A DNA stretch of 64,000 nt, from contig NC_088305.1 of the NCBI RefSeq assembly GCF_032854445.1, forward strand, positions 4,257,152-4,321,151, in the 5' to 3' direction. A program made the translations under genes and the position numbers. The notes under the pieces were generated by a model. It was not told where the DNA came from and ran no database searches. It saw only the letters and a list, made by a program, of their open reading frames with translations. Shown here one piece after another: positions 35,201 through 44,849 of the stretch (its first letter is position 1; each line of letters opens with the position of its first letter). The stretch is from Liolophura sinensis. Taxonomy: Eukaryota; Mollusca; Polyplacophora; Chitonida; Chitonidae.

Positions 35201-35452
35201 GGGTATTTTAATGACTCTGCCCGGTTTCCTCAAACTATAACGCTGACTGACATCGTATAAGTGAAATATTCTTGAGTACGGCGTAAAACATCAATCAAAT
35301 AAATTAATACAATTTGTGGCCTTTTAGACCAGTGATTCCTGTTACACTGTTATTCCTGCGATGTGGGAGAAAATAAAATTCAGGCAACAAGAAACGGTCA
35401 GCTACATACCACACTGGTTAGGACAAGGAAAGCAGCAAAAACCTCCCGATAC
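23168..35452 (-). CDS. Haem peroxidase gene B (12 exons seen, start and end exons not identified)
   Basis: Paralogue of gene A, with about 798 codons joined in frame: 35410-35452, 33744-34230, 33131-33254, 31390-31598, 29242-29430, 28306-28351, 27479-27591, 27014-27115, 26598-26690, 25414-26125, 24281-24450, 23168-23273. All introns are GT-AG. Signal peptide, Ser/Asn/Pro-rich propeptide, then a full An_peroxidase core: distal AHD in WGQMIAHDLT, catalytic GDDRVNE with the Glu kept, REHNR, proximal RFGHSMI, NIQRGRDH. The position of the haem-ester Asp is Ala and the MPO Met position is His. It is a complete-looking, probably active secreted peroxidase, with haem perhaps linked through one ester at most. 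Exon phases are identical to gene A, which shows duplication of a whole gene. Two exon ends (exons 3 and 12) are tandemly duplicated in their introns. Confidence 0.92.
23836..23953 (+). repeat. R4 dispersed repeat, copy 5
   Basis: TTAGAATAAAACCCTGAGGT, AAACTGACAAGAGGCC, ATATTTCACCGGTCACGTG and GCTGCTCTGGTTTTACTCTC. It lies directly beside a SINE-A copy, as does copy 4. Confidence 0.7.
23955..24212 (-). mobile_element. SINE-A near full-length copy, old
   Basis: ATTTATTTATTTATATCATT tail side, GTTGCACTCAAGAATATTTT, GAACTGGATTTGAACTCACAG (box B side) and a diverged head. Lies in the gene B intron between exons 11 and 12. Confidence 0.8.
24281..24450 (-). CDS. Gene B exon 11
   Basis: 170 bp. 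Acceptor ACTGTAG, donor GTAATA. Encodes SPDDVDVWTGGISEVP, GPLFANIIGNQFKRL and YGDRYFYE, the DxDVWxGG and GPLFAN motifs of the family. Confidence 0.93.
25414..26125 (-). CDS. Gene B exon 10: main catalytic core
   Basis: 712 bp. Acceptor TGCTGTAG, donor GTGAGC. Contains DDRVNEHTGLMGVETVWV then REHNRIA, with the catalytic Arg and the Glu of the haem ester. Further on: ETRRIVSAMVQHITYNEYLP, proximal His in AARFGHSMI, REGNGGDLAAFNIQR with the conserved Asn, RGRDH and YTAWRKFYG. Confidence 0.96.
26522..26535. repeat. Poly-G run
   Basis: Fourteen consecutive G in the intron between gene B exons 9 and 10; the length may be an assembly estimate. Confidence 0.9.
26598..26690 (-). CDS. Gene B exon 9
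   Basis: 93 bp. Acceptor CTTCTTCATTAG, donor GTAAGC. Encodes GLLATSLNDHLPIVP and FQGYSFFAAG; joining to exon 10 gives AAGDDR. Confidence 0.93.
27014..27115 (-). CDS. Gene B exon 8: calcium-loop segment
   Basis: 102 bp. Acceptor TGTACAG, donor GTAAAC. Encodes REQLNQASSFIDAGFIYG. The loop is S-F-I-D-A-G; the last position, Ser in MPO, is Gly. Confidence 0.93.
27479..27591 (-). CDS. Gene B exon 7
   Basis: 113 bp. Acceptor TGGTTACAG, donor GTAAGC. Encodes PACFGIPLPQGDKL and SCLDFARSVEVTDLDC, the C-F-x-I-P and C-x-x-F-x-R-S motifs, closer to the family consensus than in gene A. Confidence 0.93.
28306..28351 (-). CDS. Gene B exon 6: 46-bp micro-exon
   Basis: Acceptor CTTCCGTCAG, donor GTAAGT. 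Encodes FAESVMSCCNQRIP with the CC pair. Same length and phases (1 in, 2 out) as in gene A, which supports both calls. Confidence 0.87.
28969..28993. other. Short perfect inverted repeat
   Basis: ATTCACTTC and GAAGTGAAT separated by GTTTGT; intronic and of unknown meaning. Confidence 0.6.
29242..29430 (-). CDS. Gene B exon 5: distal haem pocket
   Basis: 189 bp. Acceptor TGTTGCAG. Of two phase-equivalent donors, GTGAGA was chosen over GTAAAG because it restores RAPGKG, matching RAPIKG in gene A. Encodes SMQLTLWGQMIAHDLTDRAP, with distal His and Ca-ligand Asp; the residue before the His is Ala. Confidence 0.93.
30218..30452 (+). mobile_element. SINE-A full-length copy in the gene B intron
   Basis: Perfect box A (GGCTCAGTTGGTTAGCGCGC), shortened box-B region and TACGGCGGAAAACACCAATC end. 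Target-site duplication AAATTTGTATAGGTG (30203-30217) and AAATTGGTATAAGTG (30453-30467), 13 of 15 equal. Sense is opposite to the gene. Confidence 0.92.
31390..31598 (-). CDS. Gene B exon 4: N-terminal core
   Basis: 209 bp. Acceptor TGTTACAG, donor GTGAGT. Encodes VPLTIPQVLTHPEAVLR, YRTIDGSCNNIRRP, GAAFTPMARELAPVYENG. Confidence 0.95.
31637..31690 (-). mobile_element. SINE-A 3' fragment seeding a minisatellite
   Basis: TTATTTATTACATTGATGTT, TAACGCAGTGCTCAAGAATT; where the intact element reads CAGCATTATGGTGGGTGG, the sequence passes into a TTATGGTGGGTGG array. Confidence 0.7.
31684..31856. repeat. Minisatellite, 18-bp unit in a 54-bp higher-order period
   Basis: GGTGGCTTATGGTGGGTG-type 18-mers in the order CTTATGG, TTTATAG, CCTTTGG repeat with exact 54-bp periodicity. 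The minus strand reads as a periodic HPPTISHPPTKGHPPTIN peptide, a by-product of the repeat with no gene context. Confidence 0.9.
32982..33165 (-). repeat. Tandem repeats of gene B exon 3 end
   Basis: CATAGTGCCAATYCAGTTAATGACGCG occurs at about 32982, 33060 (one or two changes) and 33136. The last is inside exon 3; the others are extra copies downstream in the intron. Period 76-78 bp. The copy at 33060 keeps the GTAAGTTACC donor on the minus strand. Confidence 0.88.
33131..33254 (-). CDS. Gene B exon 3
   Basis: 124 bp. Acceptor TGTTCGCAG, donor GTAAGT. Encodes GIDKSITQFETPEPSIF, FSESPLNVS and RVINWIGTMLK. Exact length match to gene A exon 3. Confidence 0.9.
33521..33700. repeat. Minisatellite, about 38-bp unit, five copies
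   Basis: Units of TGCATTTTTATTGATYTTRY plus AGGACAGTTTCC-like spacers, decaying toward 33700, in the intron just downstream of the gene B propeptide exon. Confidence 0.8.
33744..34230 (-). CDS. Gene B exon 2: propeptide
   Basis: 487 bp, 45 codons longer than in gene A. Acceptor TGTGTTACAG, donor GTAAGA. Starts VCTADTKSWSDLILRAERS at the likely signal-cleavage region, then a Ser/Asn/Gln/Pro-rich, probably disordered stretch, and ends with the helix NIILQAITNVQTEEQTLEQ. Only the first residues and the final helix resemble gene A. Confidence 0.92.
34330..34430 (-). mobile_element. Ancient SINE-A relic
   Basis: AAACGCCTTGCTCAATAATT and GAGGAGAAAACCGGGATGCC..GAGTAAACC retain the SINE-A order at low identity, in the signal-propeptide intron of gene B. 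Confidence 0.4.
34745..34850 (-). repeat. R4 dispersed repeat, copy 6
   Basis: GTGGCAAATGGTCACACACG, CTTGCTAATTTACCTCAGTC and CTAACTGTTCATGTAAACGC lie in the R4 order. Confidence 0.65.
35157..35312 (+). mobile_element. SINE-A 3' half
   Basis: TAGGCCGTACATGGGAAGGTC through GTATAAGTGAAATATTCTTG to GGCGTAAAACATCAATCAAA. Lies 97 bp from the signal exon of gene B, in its first seen intron. Confidence 0.85.
35410..35452 (-). CDS. Gene B exon 1b: signal-peptide core
   Basis: 43 bp. Acceptor TTTTCTTCACAG, donor GTATGT. Encodes YREVFAAFLVLTSV, joining in phase 0 to VCTADTKSW to form a typical hydrophobic core with a small-residue cleavage site. There is no in-frame ATG before a stop upstream, so the initiator exon is farther to the right. 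Confidence 0.82.
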
Positions 35453-36417
35453 CTGTGAAGAAAAATTAGAAATTTGATTGATAGATTTTACTCATTTTGA
35501 ATAGAACATATGTGTATACATTGCGACCTCACCTAAGACGTGTTGGCAGGGAAGATGAAGCAACAGTTCATTGGGCTACTTATTTCTCCTTCATCAGAGC
35601 AATACATAGAAAAATAGAATTTGATATTAAATATGTGAGATTAGGGAGCTACTATGATATAAATGGGGTAGATTAATATTTTGCATTAGGAGTGGATATG
35701 GTGCTATAAAATATCTGCAGATCTGACGTGCAATTTGTACGAGGGATACACATGGTATAACGAACCCCGTCTTTAAACATTGTTTTATATTTTTTTATTT
35801 CTTCCCCGGTCATTGTCTGACATTGTCTACATTTTCCGATTTGTTTACGTTATAGCCTGCACTGTAATTCAGCCCGACGTTCTCGGGGCTTCGGTGTATA
35901 TGAATTCAGTGTCATTGTACATGGCGTATACACTCTGGAAATATGTATAGGTGTTGTAAACATGTTTACGATCAAACCATTGAGAATTTAAGGGCAGTCA
36001 TTTATTCAAGTCCACGTGTGAGCAGTCATTCATTCAAGTCCACTTGTGAGCAATTATTTACTCAAGTCCATTTGAGAGCAGTCATATTTACTCTCATTCA
36101 CTGTGAAGGATTCGGCTGGGTTTGGCGATATCGGCTTTCACGCCATTCGACATTCGTCATTTCTACTCTATTTTCTACACAGAACACGTTGTGAGCTTGT
36201 GATTCGCCACATGCTATTTTTTGGAGACGTTATTTTGGAGCTTGCATCGCTCATTGTCTTTCTGTGCTATTAGGTACATTTCATTTCAGTTTCCCTGAAA
36301 GTGACTTTTTGTACGTTTCCAAGGAAACATGCATCGACAATAATCGCTAGAGGTAATATATGAATATAATGCACAAGGTCCACCACAATAAAATACTGGT
36401 ACATAACATGCGCGTTG
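35453..36417. other. Upstream of gene B: promoter and first exon not resolved
   Basis: Must precede or contain the 5' end of gene B. The only clear structure is the short tandem repeat at 35990-36095. Confidence 0.45.
35990..36095. repeat. Short tandem repeat, about 31-bp unit
   Basis: GAGCAGTCATTCATTCAAGT followed by CCACTTGT repeated three to four times with small changes. Confidence 0.75.
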
Positions 36418-36680
36418 AGGGACCTGTGGCCGAGATGACTAGCGTGCCAGCTCGACCCATTGACCTAGCAGCCACTCACCAATGTGGTCGCTGTGAGTTC
36501 AAGCCCAGCTCATGCTGACTTCTTCTCCGACCGCACGTTGGAAGGTCTTTCAGCAGTCTGCAGGTAGTCGTGGGTTTCCCCCGGGATCTGTACGATTTCC
36601 CCTTACCGTAATGCTGCAGTCCGTCGAACAAGTGAAATATTCTTCACTACGGCGTTAAAAAAAAATACAATCAAATAAAA
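36418..36680 (+). mobile_element. SINE-A copy, near full length
   Basis: Head GACCTGTGGCCGAGATGACT, box B GAGTTCAAGCCCAGCTC, end CGGCGTTAAAAAAAAATACAATCAAATAAA (given here only as a type, with an expanded A run). Confidence 0.85.
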
Positions 36681-37924
36681 TGTCGTGTATTCAACAACAC
36701 GTTATGGCCGACAAACACCCAAGACCCACCCACCCATCCCCCTCCATTCCCACCCATCCCCCTCCATTCCCAGTTAACGGCTTTGTCACCGTGACTGTTA
36801 CGTTCCTTCTTCATTTGCATTTCACGCTGTGTCCAAGGGTAACTCTCTCTTATAAAGAGGTGTGCCAAAATATAGTATGCACATGTAACAGCCAACATTC
36901 CTACAACAAGTGTGTTGGAAGTTTGGGTTATACGATGTTTTATTATGTGTATTTACAGCTGTGTTGAGTACAAATTTACAGTCAATTTCGCTGAAACATA
37001 AGCAAGGTGCTGTAATACCACTCGAACGGGTTAATTTTTTTCGCAGTCAATGAGCTGGATTGTACAAGCAAGAATAAACTCGTGCACGATGTAAAGTTAC
37101 ATGTAAAATCAGTGTACGTAAAAGGAGAATTTGTCCATACTGTAATTCTACAGCAGGTAGCCTACCTATATTTTGTTATTTTTTTTTAATTTATCATTTA
37201 TATATCTATTCCATTTGTTTTTGTGCAGTACTTATAGTATGTTTATGTGTCGTAAAAATGCATGAAAATAGTGTTAATATATACAAATAATTTATATAGC
37301 GCCTAACAATTCTGTTTAAAGAGAGTATCGTAAACCTTAACGAGCCATTTACATATGCTGAAAATTTATCATGATATTTTGTATACACAGTGACATAATA
37401 TGCTCTGATTACTCGAAATCCCGCGGCTGTGCGTGGATACACGTGAGTGGGTGTTTTACTGTGTACAATGCACGGTTAGCGCAACACGAGTAAAAAAAAA
37501 TATATATAAAAATATTTAAATTCACTACGGTCTAGCAATCGCGGTAAACATAACCAGTGTGGGAAATCTCATGCTGGTACCATCTAAACCTTTAAAAACA
37601 GTAAAAATAAATTGAAAGTTTCAGAATTGAATTGGTCCGATTTTTTTGTATTTGCAACAGGAAAGGCTTTGAAAAGTATGAATGCAATGTTCAGAAATTC
37701 GACGTATTTCTCTGTTAAAAGACGTCATGTTTGAGGTGTACCACAGCGTTTCCGTCATCCATGCATGTGCAATTGCCGTTATAACTACGTGATATGTGTA
37801 ACTGTGGTCGTCGTATTGGGCACATGAGGTCATGTGGTGCTAGAATCGTGGTGCTATGTCGTCAGTTAGTATAATAAAAGTTAACAGTGAAGATTTATTT
37901 ACTTTTTTGATTGTTGTTAATTGC

Positions 37925-37990
37925 CATACTCAAGATTATGGTTAAGTACGACGTTAAACCCCAAGCGCTCACTTACTCACTCACTCATTC
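37925..37990 (+). mobile_element. SINE-B 3'-end fragment
   Basis: ATACTCAAGATTATGGTTAA, GTACGACGTTAAACCCCAAG, then an ACTTACTCACTCACTC tail, the exact end structure of the 44.4- and 48.6-kb elements. Confidence 0.75.
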
Positions 37991-38504
37991 GTTTGTCACA
38001 GCGATTAACACAAAAGCGCCGTTAACTACTGGACCACGGCCCTCTCCCCTAGCATGTTGGAGGTTACAGTCATTAGGGTTGGTTATTCTGAACATCGCTA
38101 CAAGACAACTAATTCTGCCCCGTTCTGTTTTACGTACGAGGCCACGTGCATAATCCTTAACGTATATTTTTACTGCCTGTTTTGACGTGTCCTGTTTCAA
38201 AACCTGTGCAGCCCTAAGCGGATTACGTGTCACGGATGTAGCTAGGTCTTAAAGTATTTTTAAAATTTCGAAATAAGTTCTCAGAAACAGTAACACACTC
38301 GCGAAACGGGTCAAACAAGTAATTCCAACAGACATCGCTGATACAGATGTAAGCCTTCCCGCGCAGGAAAATGTGACCAATGATCATGAGTGAGCCGATT
38401 TATTTTAGAATTTTAGGAAAAGCGTTCCAGTAAACGATCCCTGAGATCACGACAATTTTTGGTGTGTAATATTTGTAACATTATAATGTTCTGTAGCGCA
38501 AATA

Positions 38505-38580
38505 CCTAAGATGGCGACAAGTATATAATGGATAGAGGAAACAGAAATGCACGGATTAAACCAGCGAACCTTTGGCCAGT
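38505..38580 (-). mobile_element. Possible ancient SINE-A relic
   Basis: GATGGCGACAAGTATATAAT and GAGGAAACAGAAATGCACGG resemble GACGGCGGCCAGCATTATGG and GAGGAAACCGGGCAGAGCCC. Confidence 0.3.
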
Positions 38581-39552
38581 TTTTCTGACGAATTTTTTTC
38601 CTCTTTCGCACATGATATGTTGGTGTAAGGCAAATTGTCTGCAGAGAAGTTTTATCTAACACTACAAAAGAGAGTGTATTCGACCTCTAAATTGCTAATT
38701 TAACTGTTTTCATCAAGACACATTCCCGTGCTCCAGTGAACTATGCATACACGCAAACAGGTTGAATGGACAGTAGCCAGTTTTACGCTATATGACAGTA
38801 GCAAGACGGTTTATTATGTCAGCTGCCATACGGTCGATTTGTTATTGTAGTGTAAGATGTACACATGATTTTCTCTTTATAGACACTGCTTTATTGTAAA
38901 ATACTGATGTTAAATGTGTAAGATAATTTAATAACTGTGTAGAACCATATGCCTCTGGCGTTTAGATTGGCCACCCAGAATAGTCCACAAGTACCGTTAT
39001 AACGAGAGATAAAGTTGTGTAGGGGAAACCATAACTTTTTATGTACAAGGGAACCGCTAATCACTTCATCCATCAAAATACATACCAGGCAGCTGTGTCT
39101 CATGACCTACTACACACTGACCTGAAACATTCACTAAGCGAATGAAATCGATATAAACCGATAAATGAGGAAATGCCGGTTTTCAGAGAAGCTTATGCGC
39201 GAAATTGAATTTACGAAGTTTTGTCAAAATGATACGAAGTGCTCTGAGCTCTCGACAACCTTGAACAACATTACCAGTATGCTCTGTCAACATATCTTGG
39301 TGTAAATACAGCGACTTCCACTTTATTTGAATATTTCTGGGGAAAGTACAAGTAATCTGCTCACGTGCTACAAAGCGACCGCCATTTTTATTTAAATATA
39401 TCTGGAGAATACCAGAACGGATGCTTGCCTTGATTCTAATTTTCCTATTAACACATGAGAGAGTCTAGCCTGAAAATTTCCACAAAACTTTGTAAATCAA
39501 ATTTCCCATAACTTTTTCCTTAAATGTTATTGTCTGGGTTACAGCACAACAA

Positions 39553-39601
39553 ATTTACTCCAATGTAGTCTAATTTACTCCAATGTAGTCTAATTTACTC
39601 G
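39553..39601. repeat. 20-bp tandem repeat
   Basis: ATTTACTCCAATGTAGTCTA repeated two and a half times without change. Confidence 0.85.
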
Positions 39602-39937
39602 AAAAGGTACGAAAAACCGATTGACGAAGTTTTGCGAAAATGCGTCTTGAGTTCAAAGATAAGATTTATGGGCCATATGCACAGTGTTGTGCGTTCATGC
39701 ATAAGTTTTTCATTTCTGCTATAAAGTATCCATTCAACAGAATATAGCCTTTTGTACGTTGGTCTGCTCTTTCCATAAGGCACTTTTCAATCAGTTTGTT
39801 TTTTTGTTCGATAAAAAAATTGTAACCACTATTAGTGAAAATTTGACATAAAGTACATAATCACCCTAAAATCTCATAAACGCACAACGAAAATTGCAAT
39901 TCAGTAGCCTTTATTGGGTGGTGAAATAAAAAAAATA

Positions 39938-40010
39938 TCTTCCCACAATAATACTGGCCGTCGTATAAGTGAAATATTCTTGACTATGGCGTAAAACACA
40001 AATCAAATTT
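39938..40010 (+). mobile_element. SINE-A 3' fragment
   Basis: TCTTCCCACAATAATACTGG, CCGTCGTATAAGTGAAATAT and GGCGTAAAACACAAATCAAA. Confidence 0.75.
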
Positions 40011-40849
40011 CTTTTAGAAATCTATCATGTGGGAGGAGTGTGCTTAGCTCTATTAAAGGGGAGTTACTCTTATCGACAAATGCTTGAGGGCGAACAATCC
40101 GCTTTTGTGAACAGCACGTTTTGGGTGTTACATCGGTTACAACATTTGCTTCCCCTTTGCAGAGGGCTGGTGAAGCGCATTGTCTTACTCAGGTAGTCAA
40201 GCTAAATTAAGCACTGATCTAGCGAATAACGTGAGAACAACAAATATGTGACCCCATTTTATCAATTAGCCCTTCCCAGATCTTATCTTTTACCTTCAGG
40301 CACGTAGACCTATATATTTTTTCGGCATGCTACATGGAGAAAAAACAAGGAGAATTCTGGTGAGAATACACAAACAAATGTTAAGAAAATATGCAAACTA
40401 AACACTGATTGGCTCTCTGGTTAACGTGTATTTACTCACGTCAGCATTCGCTGTGTTGTACAATGACCCCCAAATCTGTGTACATATACTGGTTTTTGTT
40501 GTTGCTGTTGTTATGATATATGGCGCGTAAACACTTGTACGCATGTTTTCGCGAGAGTTGGGGCGGTAACATACATGCGACCTACACCTGAACTCTACTG
40601 AGCACTAGACCAGTAAGACTGACCATGTGTGTAATATGTTTCTAACGGTATCAAAAGACCCTGGTAATGGTAATATGTTACAAATAACAAGCTATGATGG
40701 GCGTCCCTCAATGTGTTCAGACCTACTCATAATATTAATAATAGATTACATCATCAGAAACAAAATATCTCGCTTGTTGTAGCGAAATCCAAACCGGCTT
40801 CCGTAAGCTCATTTATACATAACAGGTAAAATCTGTTTGACAACACGTA

Positions 40850-41003
40850 TGCTGGCTCCGTCTCCGGTCGTACATGGAAATGTCAGGCGGCAAACCTGCA
40901 GATGGTCATCGGCATCTCCTGGGTTCTGCTTGGTTTCCTCCTAGATGTACTATTGTCTGTGGTGCAAGTGAAATATTGTTGAATACGGTGTAAAACTCAA
41001 ATC
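40850..41003 (+). mobile_element. SINE-A 3' half, degenerate
   Basis: GGCTCCGTCTCCGGTCGTAC, CAAACCTGCAGATGGTCATC and GTGCAAGTGAAATATTGTTG in order. Confidence 0.75.
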
Positions 41004-41751
41004 CACTGACAATTAGAAAAAATATATTTACAGATATTTCTACCATCCGTTTGTGATTGACAATGTGAAGATTCATGCACGTGAAGTTAATGAGTAACAT
41101 AAAATGAACAATACAAAGTGCATTGCATTGCATTGCGTTAACTATAAAACTAGGCAGCTAATTTTGTCGCAGTTTTTTTTTCACCTTATGTTGACCTGCT
41201 TCTCATTTGCATGATGTTTCGTTTTGGGGTCTACTTTTCCATAACTTACATAGGGTTTTGCTCACAGGGACAGATATGTCCGAAATTCTGATTTACAAAC
41301 AAAGTTGTATCAGGTTTAGCCCACATCACTGTCACGTGAGGCAAGTTAACACAGTTTACAGACTTCAAGCGAGACCTTATTCAGATGTGTCTAAGTTTGC
41401 TTATCACAAGGGCTCGGGGCAGTTCTAAATAAATCTTACCGAAGTGACTAAGGCGGTATCTTTGTGTGTGATTTGTGTTCAACAAAGCGAGAATGAGCGA
41501 CACACTTTCGCTTAAATACAATCTAGATCTGCGGCTTTAAGATATATCGCTCTCTGATCAGGGTTGAAATTTGTCATCTTCCAGATAGGTGTAGCTTAGA
41601 CGTGTCTAATTTCTTTAAGTTGTCAATTGCTTTACCACGTTCTTGGTTAATTCGGAATAAGGCTTGATGGTACTATGACATTATCGCTTAGAGTTAGAAC
41701 GTAATTTGTGTTAATGTTTTTACAATTTAGCTAAAATACCAAACATATTTA

Positions 41752-41890
41752 CTTATTTTATTTATTTGATTGGTGTTTTACGCCGTGTTCAAGAATATTT
41801 CACTTACACGACGGTAGCCACCATTATGGTGGGAGGAAACCGGGCAGAGCCCGGGGGAAACCCAATACCATCTGCAGCCTGCTGACAGAC
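41752..41890 (-). mobile_element. SINE-A copy, 5'-truncated but well preserved
   Basis: TTTATTTGATTGGTGTTTTA to GCCCGGGGGAAACCCAATAC and GCTGACAGACCCTTACC, close to the full-length copies; the head half is missing. Confidence 0.88.
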
Positions 41891-43280
41891 CCTTACCAAA
41901 CATAATCCACGACCATAAGTTTTTCATGCAGTAGGTTATTATTTTGTTCAAAGTCTCTGTACAAGCAGAGGAATAAAACAGGTCAGCACACTTTATCGAC
42001 TGTTTATGCCAGAGCAGCACCTTGGACCTCACATAATGTTCTTTAACTTGTTTGTGCTACACTTATCTGGTGAACAAATGAAGTGCATAAAAAATATGAC
42101 TGACCGTTCAACGTAACCTGTTGAGATGCTTTATTATTGTAACCAGTTGCATGAAACTACCAGACTGCATATAAATTCATGAAGATGGAAATATCATCAA
42201 TAGCTCATGTTGTTGTTTGGGGTTTGATTTTAGTCAATCATGGGGATGCGTTTTAGAAAAGAGAAGGGATATAACATAGCCATTTTTTGTCAGTTTCCAA
42301 AATAACGAAAGAAAAATACTAAAATAGCAGTCACACTATGGCTATCTGTCTGGTTGTGCTATTGTCAATTGCGGTCCATTCATTACATTTTTACCTGATG
42401 TGATATACATAGGCTCAGATGGTAATAATACTATGAGATACTATTAACGGTAATGCAATCAAACTATAACTGTCCAAGCTTGATAATATCTATATCTGCT
42501 TCCCGCATCTGTGGAGGCACGTGTATTTTCAGTAGAAAATGGGTTTCGAGAAAATCTCCTTTATAAACAAAAATGTGCATGAACAATCGTTGGCTATGCC
42601 AGTTAGGACTTGCGCGCATGATAAAGCTTTTCACCTGAATAGGTCCACTGAGCATTGAGGCACTGTTAATACTGAATCGTATTTAGTCCACAAGGCATTT
42701 GTAAAACTCAAAACACAACAGAATTAGATCTAAACATAGGACTTAGAGATAAAGAACAAATGTTCTATCGAATGTGTAATGTACTAGTATATTCACTACT
42801 AAAAGTCTACATTTTCTTCGTAAATTTATAGGGAGAAAGAGAAAGGACCAAAAATGATACCGTGATGATTCATGATATTAACAGTTAATGTAAGGAAGTA
42901 CAATAAGCAGTCATGTTATTTCAGAGAGAAATATCAATATTGCGTGCTATTAATGGGTTATTTAGATCGGTCGGTTCCTAGAATACACGTGGGTACAAAG
43001 GTTCTTTCAATTTGGTGTTGGACTAAACTGACTTACATATAGATGATCTGATGTGATTGATCCCCCGCAATCTTTCAAATCCCTTCCGGAACATTTTTAA
43101 CACTAGAAAAATTGTAATGTTAAGACCGTTATACAATACTATTGCATCGGAAATTATCAACGGTTTCAAGCAGTTATCAGCTGAGTAACAGATAATGATA
43201 CTTATTCTTTAGTGTGCCTTAGTGGATTCCTCCTGCTACCTAACCCCCTCCACCCCAACACACACACACAAAAAGTTACC
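41891..43280. other. Gene-poor stretch, nothing recognised
   Basis: No exon with family similarity and no repeat matched within the window. Confidence 0.4.
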
Positions 43281-43284
43281 GGCG

Positions 43285-43520
43285 TAAGGGCGCATGCAGT
43301 TCAATGAACAGGGAGTGGTTTCGAGCACTGCGCCTCTCGCTCAAGGAGTAACCTAGACAGTCTAGTTGGACGTAGGTTCCGAGTTTACACGAACAAGCCG
43401 GCAGTTTTAACGACTCTCATTGGTTGAGAGGCAACACACCCCCAGCATTAATTACAGGTTGTTTAAGATGGAGGACGCCATGGACTCGGCGATTTATGCC
43501 AGTTTTGCCGTTTTCAGGCT
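43285..43520 (+). promoter_or_regulatory. Possible CpG-richer promoter and short coding start
   Basis: Unlike its AT-rich surroundings this segment is rich in CG dinucleotides, contains an inverted CCAAT box (CTCATTGGTTGAG, about 43418) and a good start context AAGATGG at about 43467. The ATG opens MEDAMDSAIYASFAVFRL, then a stop. It could be a promoter with a short upstream ORF, or a decayed first exon. No downstream exon was found. Confidence 0.3.
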
Positions 43521-44125
43521 TTAAGTGTATGGCGAGGGAAAATCGCAAAACTATGCAACATGCACAATCAGATAGAAAACAAATGTGCTCTTTTCAGCCC
43601 ATAGTGTCATGTTTTTAAGTTTTCTTCTCCTTTAAGCAAATCTGTTTGTTTTTTCAGATATCTTCATTATTTATCGCGTCTCTGCAAAAGCCCTAATTAT
43701 ACAGTATTTATTTCTAAATTAACTAGCCTGTCTGACTGATGGTCTGTCTACGCGGACATTTGTTTCAGTCTATACTTTGCAGAAGTTTATAACACGAGGT
43801 TATAGCTGCTTCCGCGGAGCATTTAGATAATCTCATTTGATAATCTAACCATAAATGTCAAACAAATGTGCCGCCTAAATTGCAAGCTGAATACAAATGT
43901 GTCTGAAAGCTGAGAGGGCTGACACCGTATAAAAGTTTCCTTCGCCCCGGGGGTAGGGATTGAGACAAAGGGACAGGAATTAGGACTGTCACATGGCGAA
44001 TCAATCATTAACATGTAATTCAACCAAACCAACAGGTAACATTATTTTTTTAAGTATTTCAGAACAAACATGGGAGCTCGGGCGTCTGTTTTTCACGTTC
44101 ACGGAAGTACTGGGAGAATTTCGAT

Positions 44126-44172
44126 TCAGACTGGTCTGAAACGTCCCGAGTTCGAATCCAGATCCCGCCGGA
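44126..44172 (+). repeat. Isolated tRNA-like box B relic
   Basis: CCCGAGTTCGAATCCAGATC with no box A at the right distance; probably a remnant of a SINE-D head. Confidence 0.35.
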
Positions 44173-44390
44173 TGATCCTTGAATATATTTTTAAAATTTG
44201 GTCTTGACTTTGATCAGTGGTTCTTCAATAGAATACGTCCACATCGGTCAAAATGTCATTTTGTTCTTCATTCAGGCTCCAGTCCCATGGAAATGTGTTC
44301 CGTGTAACATTTGACTCCTGATGGCGTTGTACTCCAATATTTAAAATATATTTTAACATTATTGTATCAGAATTATATTTAATGATATTT

Positions 44391-44776
44391 TAAAATTATT
44401 GTAGTGAGTGAGTGCTTGGGGTTTAACGTCGTACTCAACAATTTTTCAGTCATATGACGACGAAGGAATCATTAGGGTGCATGCACGTGTAATGTGCCTC
44501 CTTGTTGCAGGACGGATTTCCACCGCTCTTTTATTTAGTGCTGCATCACTGAGACGACTTACCGAAGGCAAGTAAGCCGCCCCGCCCGAGCCATTATACT
44601 GATACGGGTCAACAAGTCGTTGCACTATCCCCTTCATGCTGAACGCCAAGCGAGGAAGTTACAACTTCCTCTTTTAAAGTCTTAGGTGTGACTCGACCAA
44701 GGATTGATCCTGGATCTACCGGTCCCGAAGCGGACGCTCTACCAACTGTGCTATCCGGGCCGGTAAAATTATTGTA
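44391..44776 (-). mobile_element. SINE-B full-length element with perfect target-site duplication
   Basis: Body 44404-44763, flanked by identical TAAAATTATTGTA at 44391-44403 and 44764-44776. On the minus strand the head reads CCGGATAGCACAGTTGGTAG, a perfect box A, with a box B-like GGTCGAGTCAC about 45 bp later, a long conserved body, and an end TACGACGTTAAACCCCAAGC plus CACTCACTCAC. A tRNA-derived, Pol III type, non-autonomous retroposon. Confidence 0.93.
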
Positions 44777-44805
44777 TTAGATCTGTATATTTAATACAAC
44801 TTCAA

Positions 44806-44845
44806 TATTCTTGAGTGCAGCGTAAAACACCAGTGAAATGAAGTG
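44806..44845 (+). mobile_element. SINE-A 3' tip
   Basis: CAATATTCTTGAGTGCAGCG then TAAAACACCAGTGAAATGAA; only the last 40 bp remain. Confidence 0.6.
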
Positions 44846-44849
44846 AAAT

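Larger units (their letters stand above)
36690..39937. other. Gene-poor stretch
   Basis: No protein-coding signal recognised. Contains a C-rich CCCACCCATCCCCCTCCATT duplication near 36726-36770, a SINE-B end at 37925 and a 20-bp tandem repeat at 39553. Confidence 0.45.
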
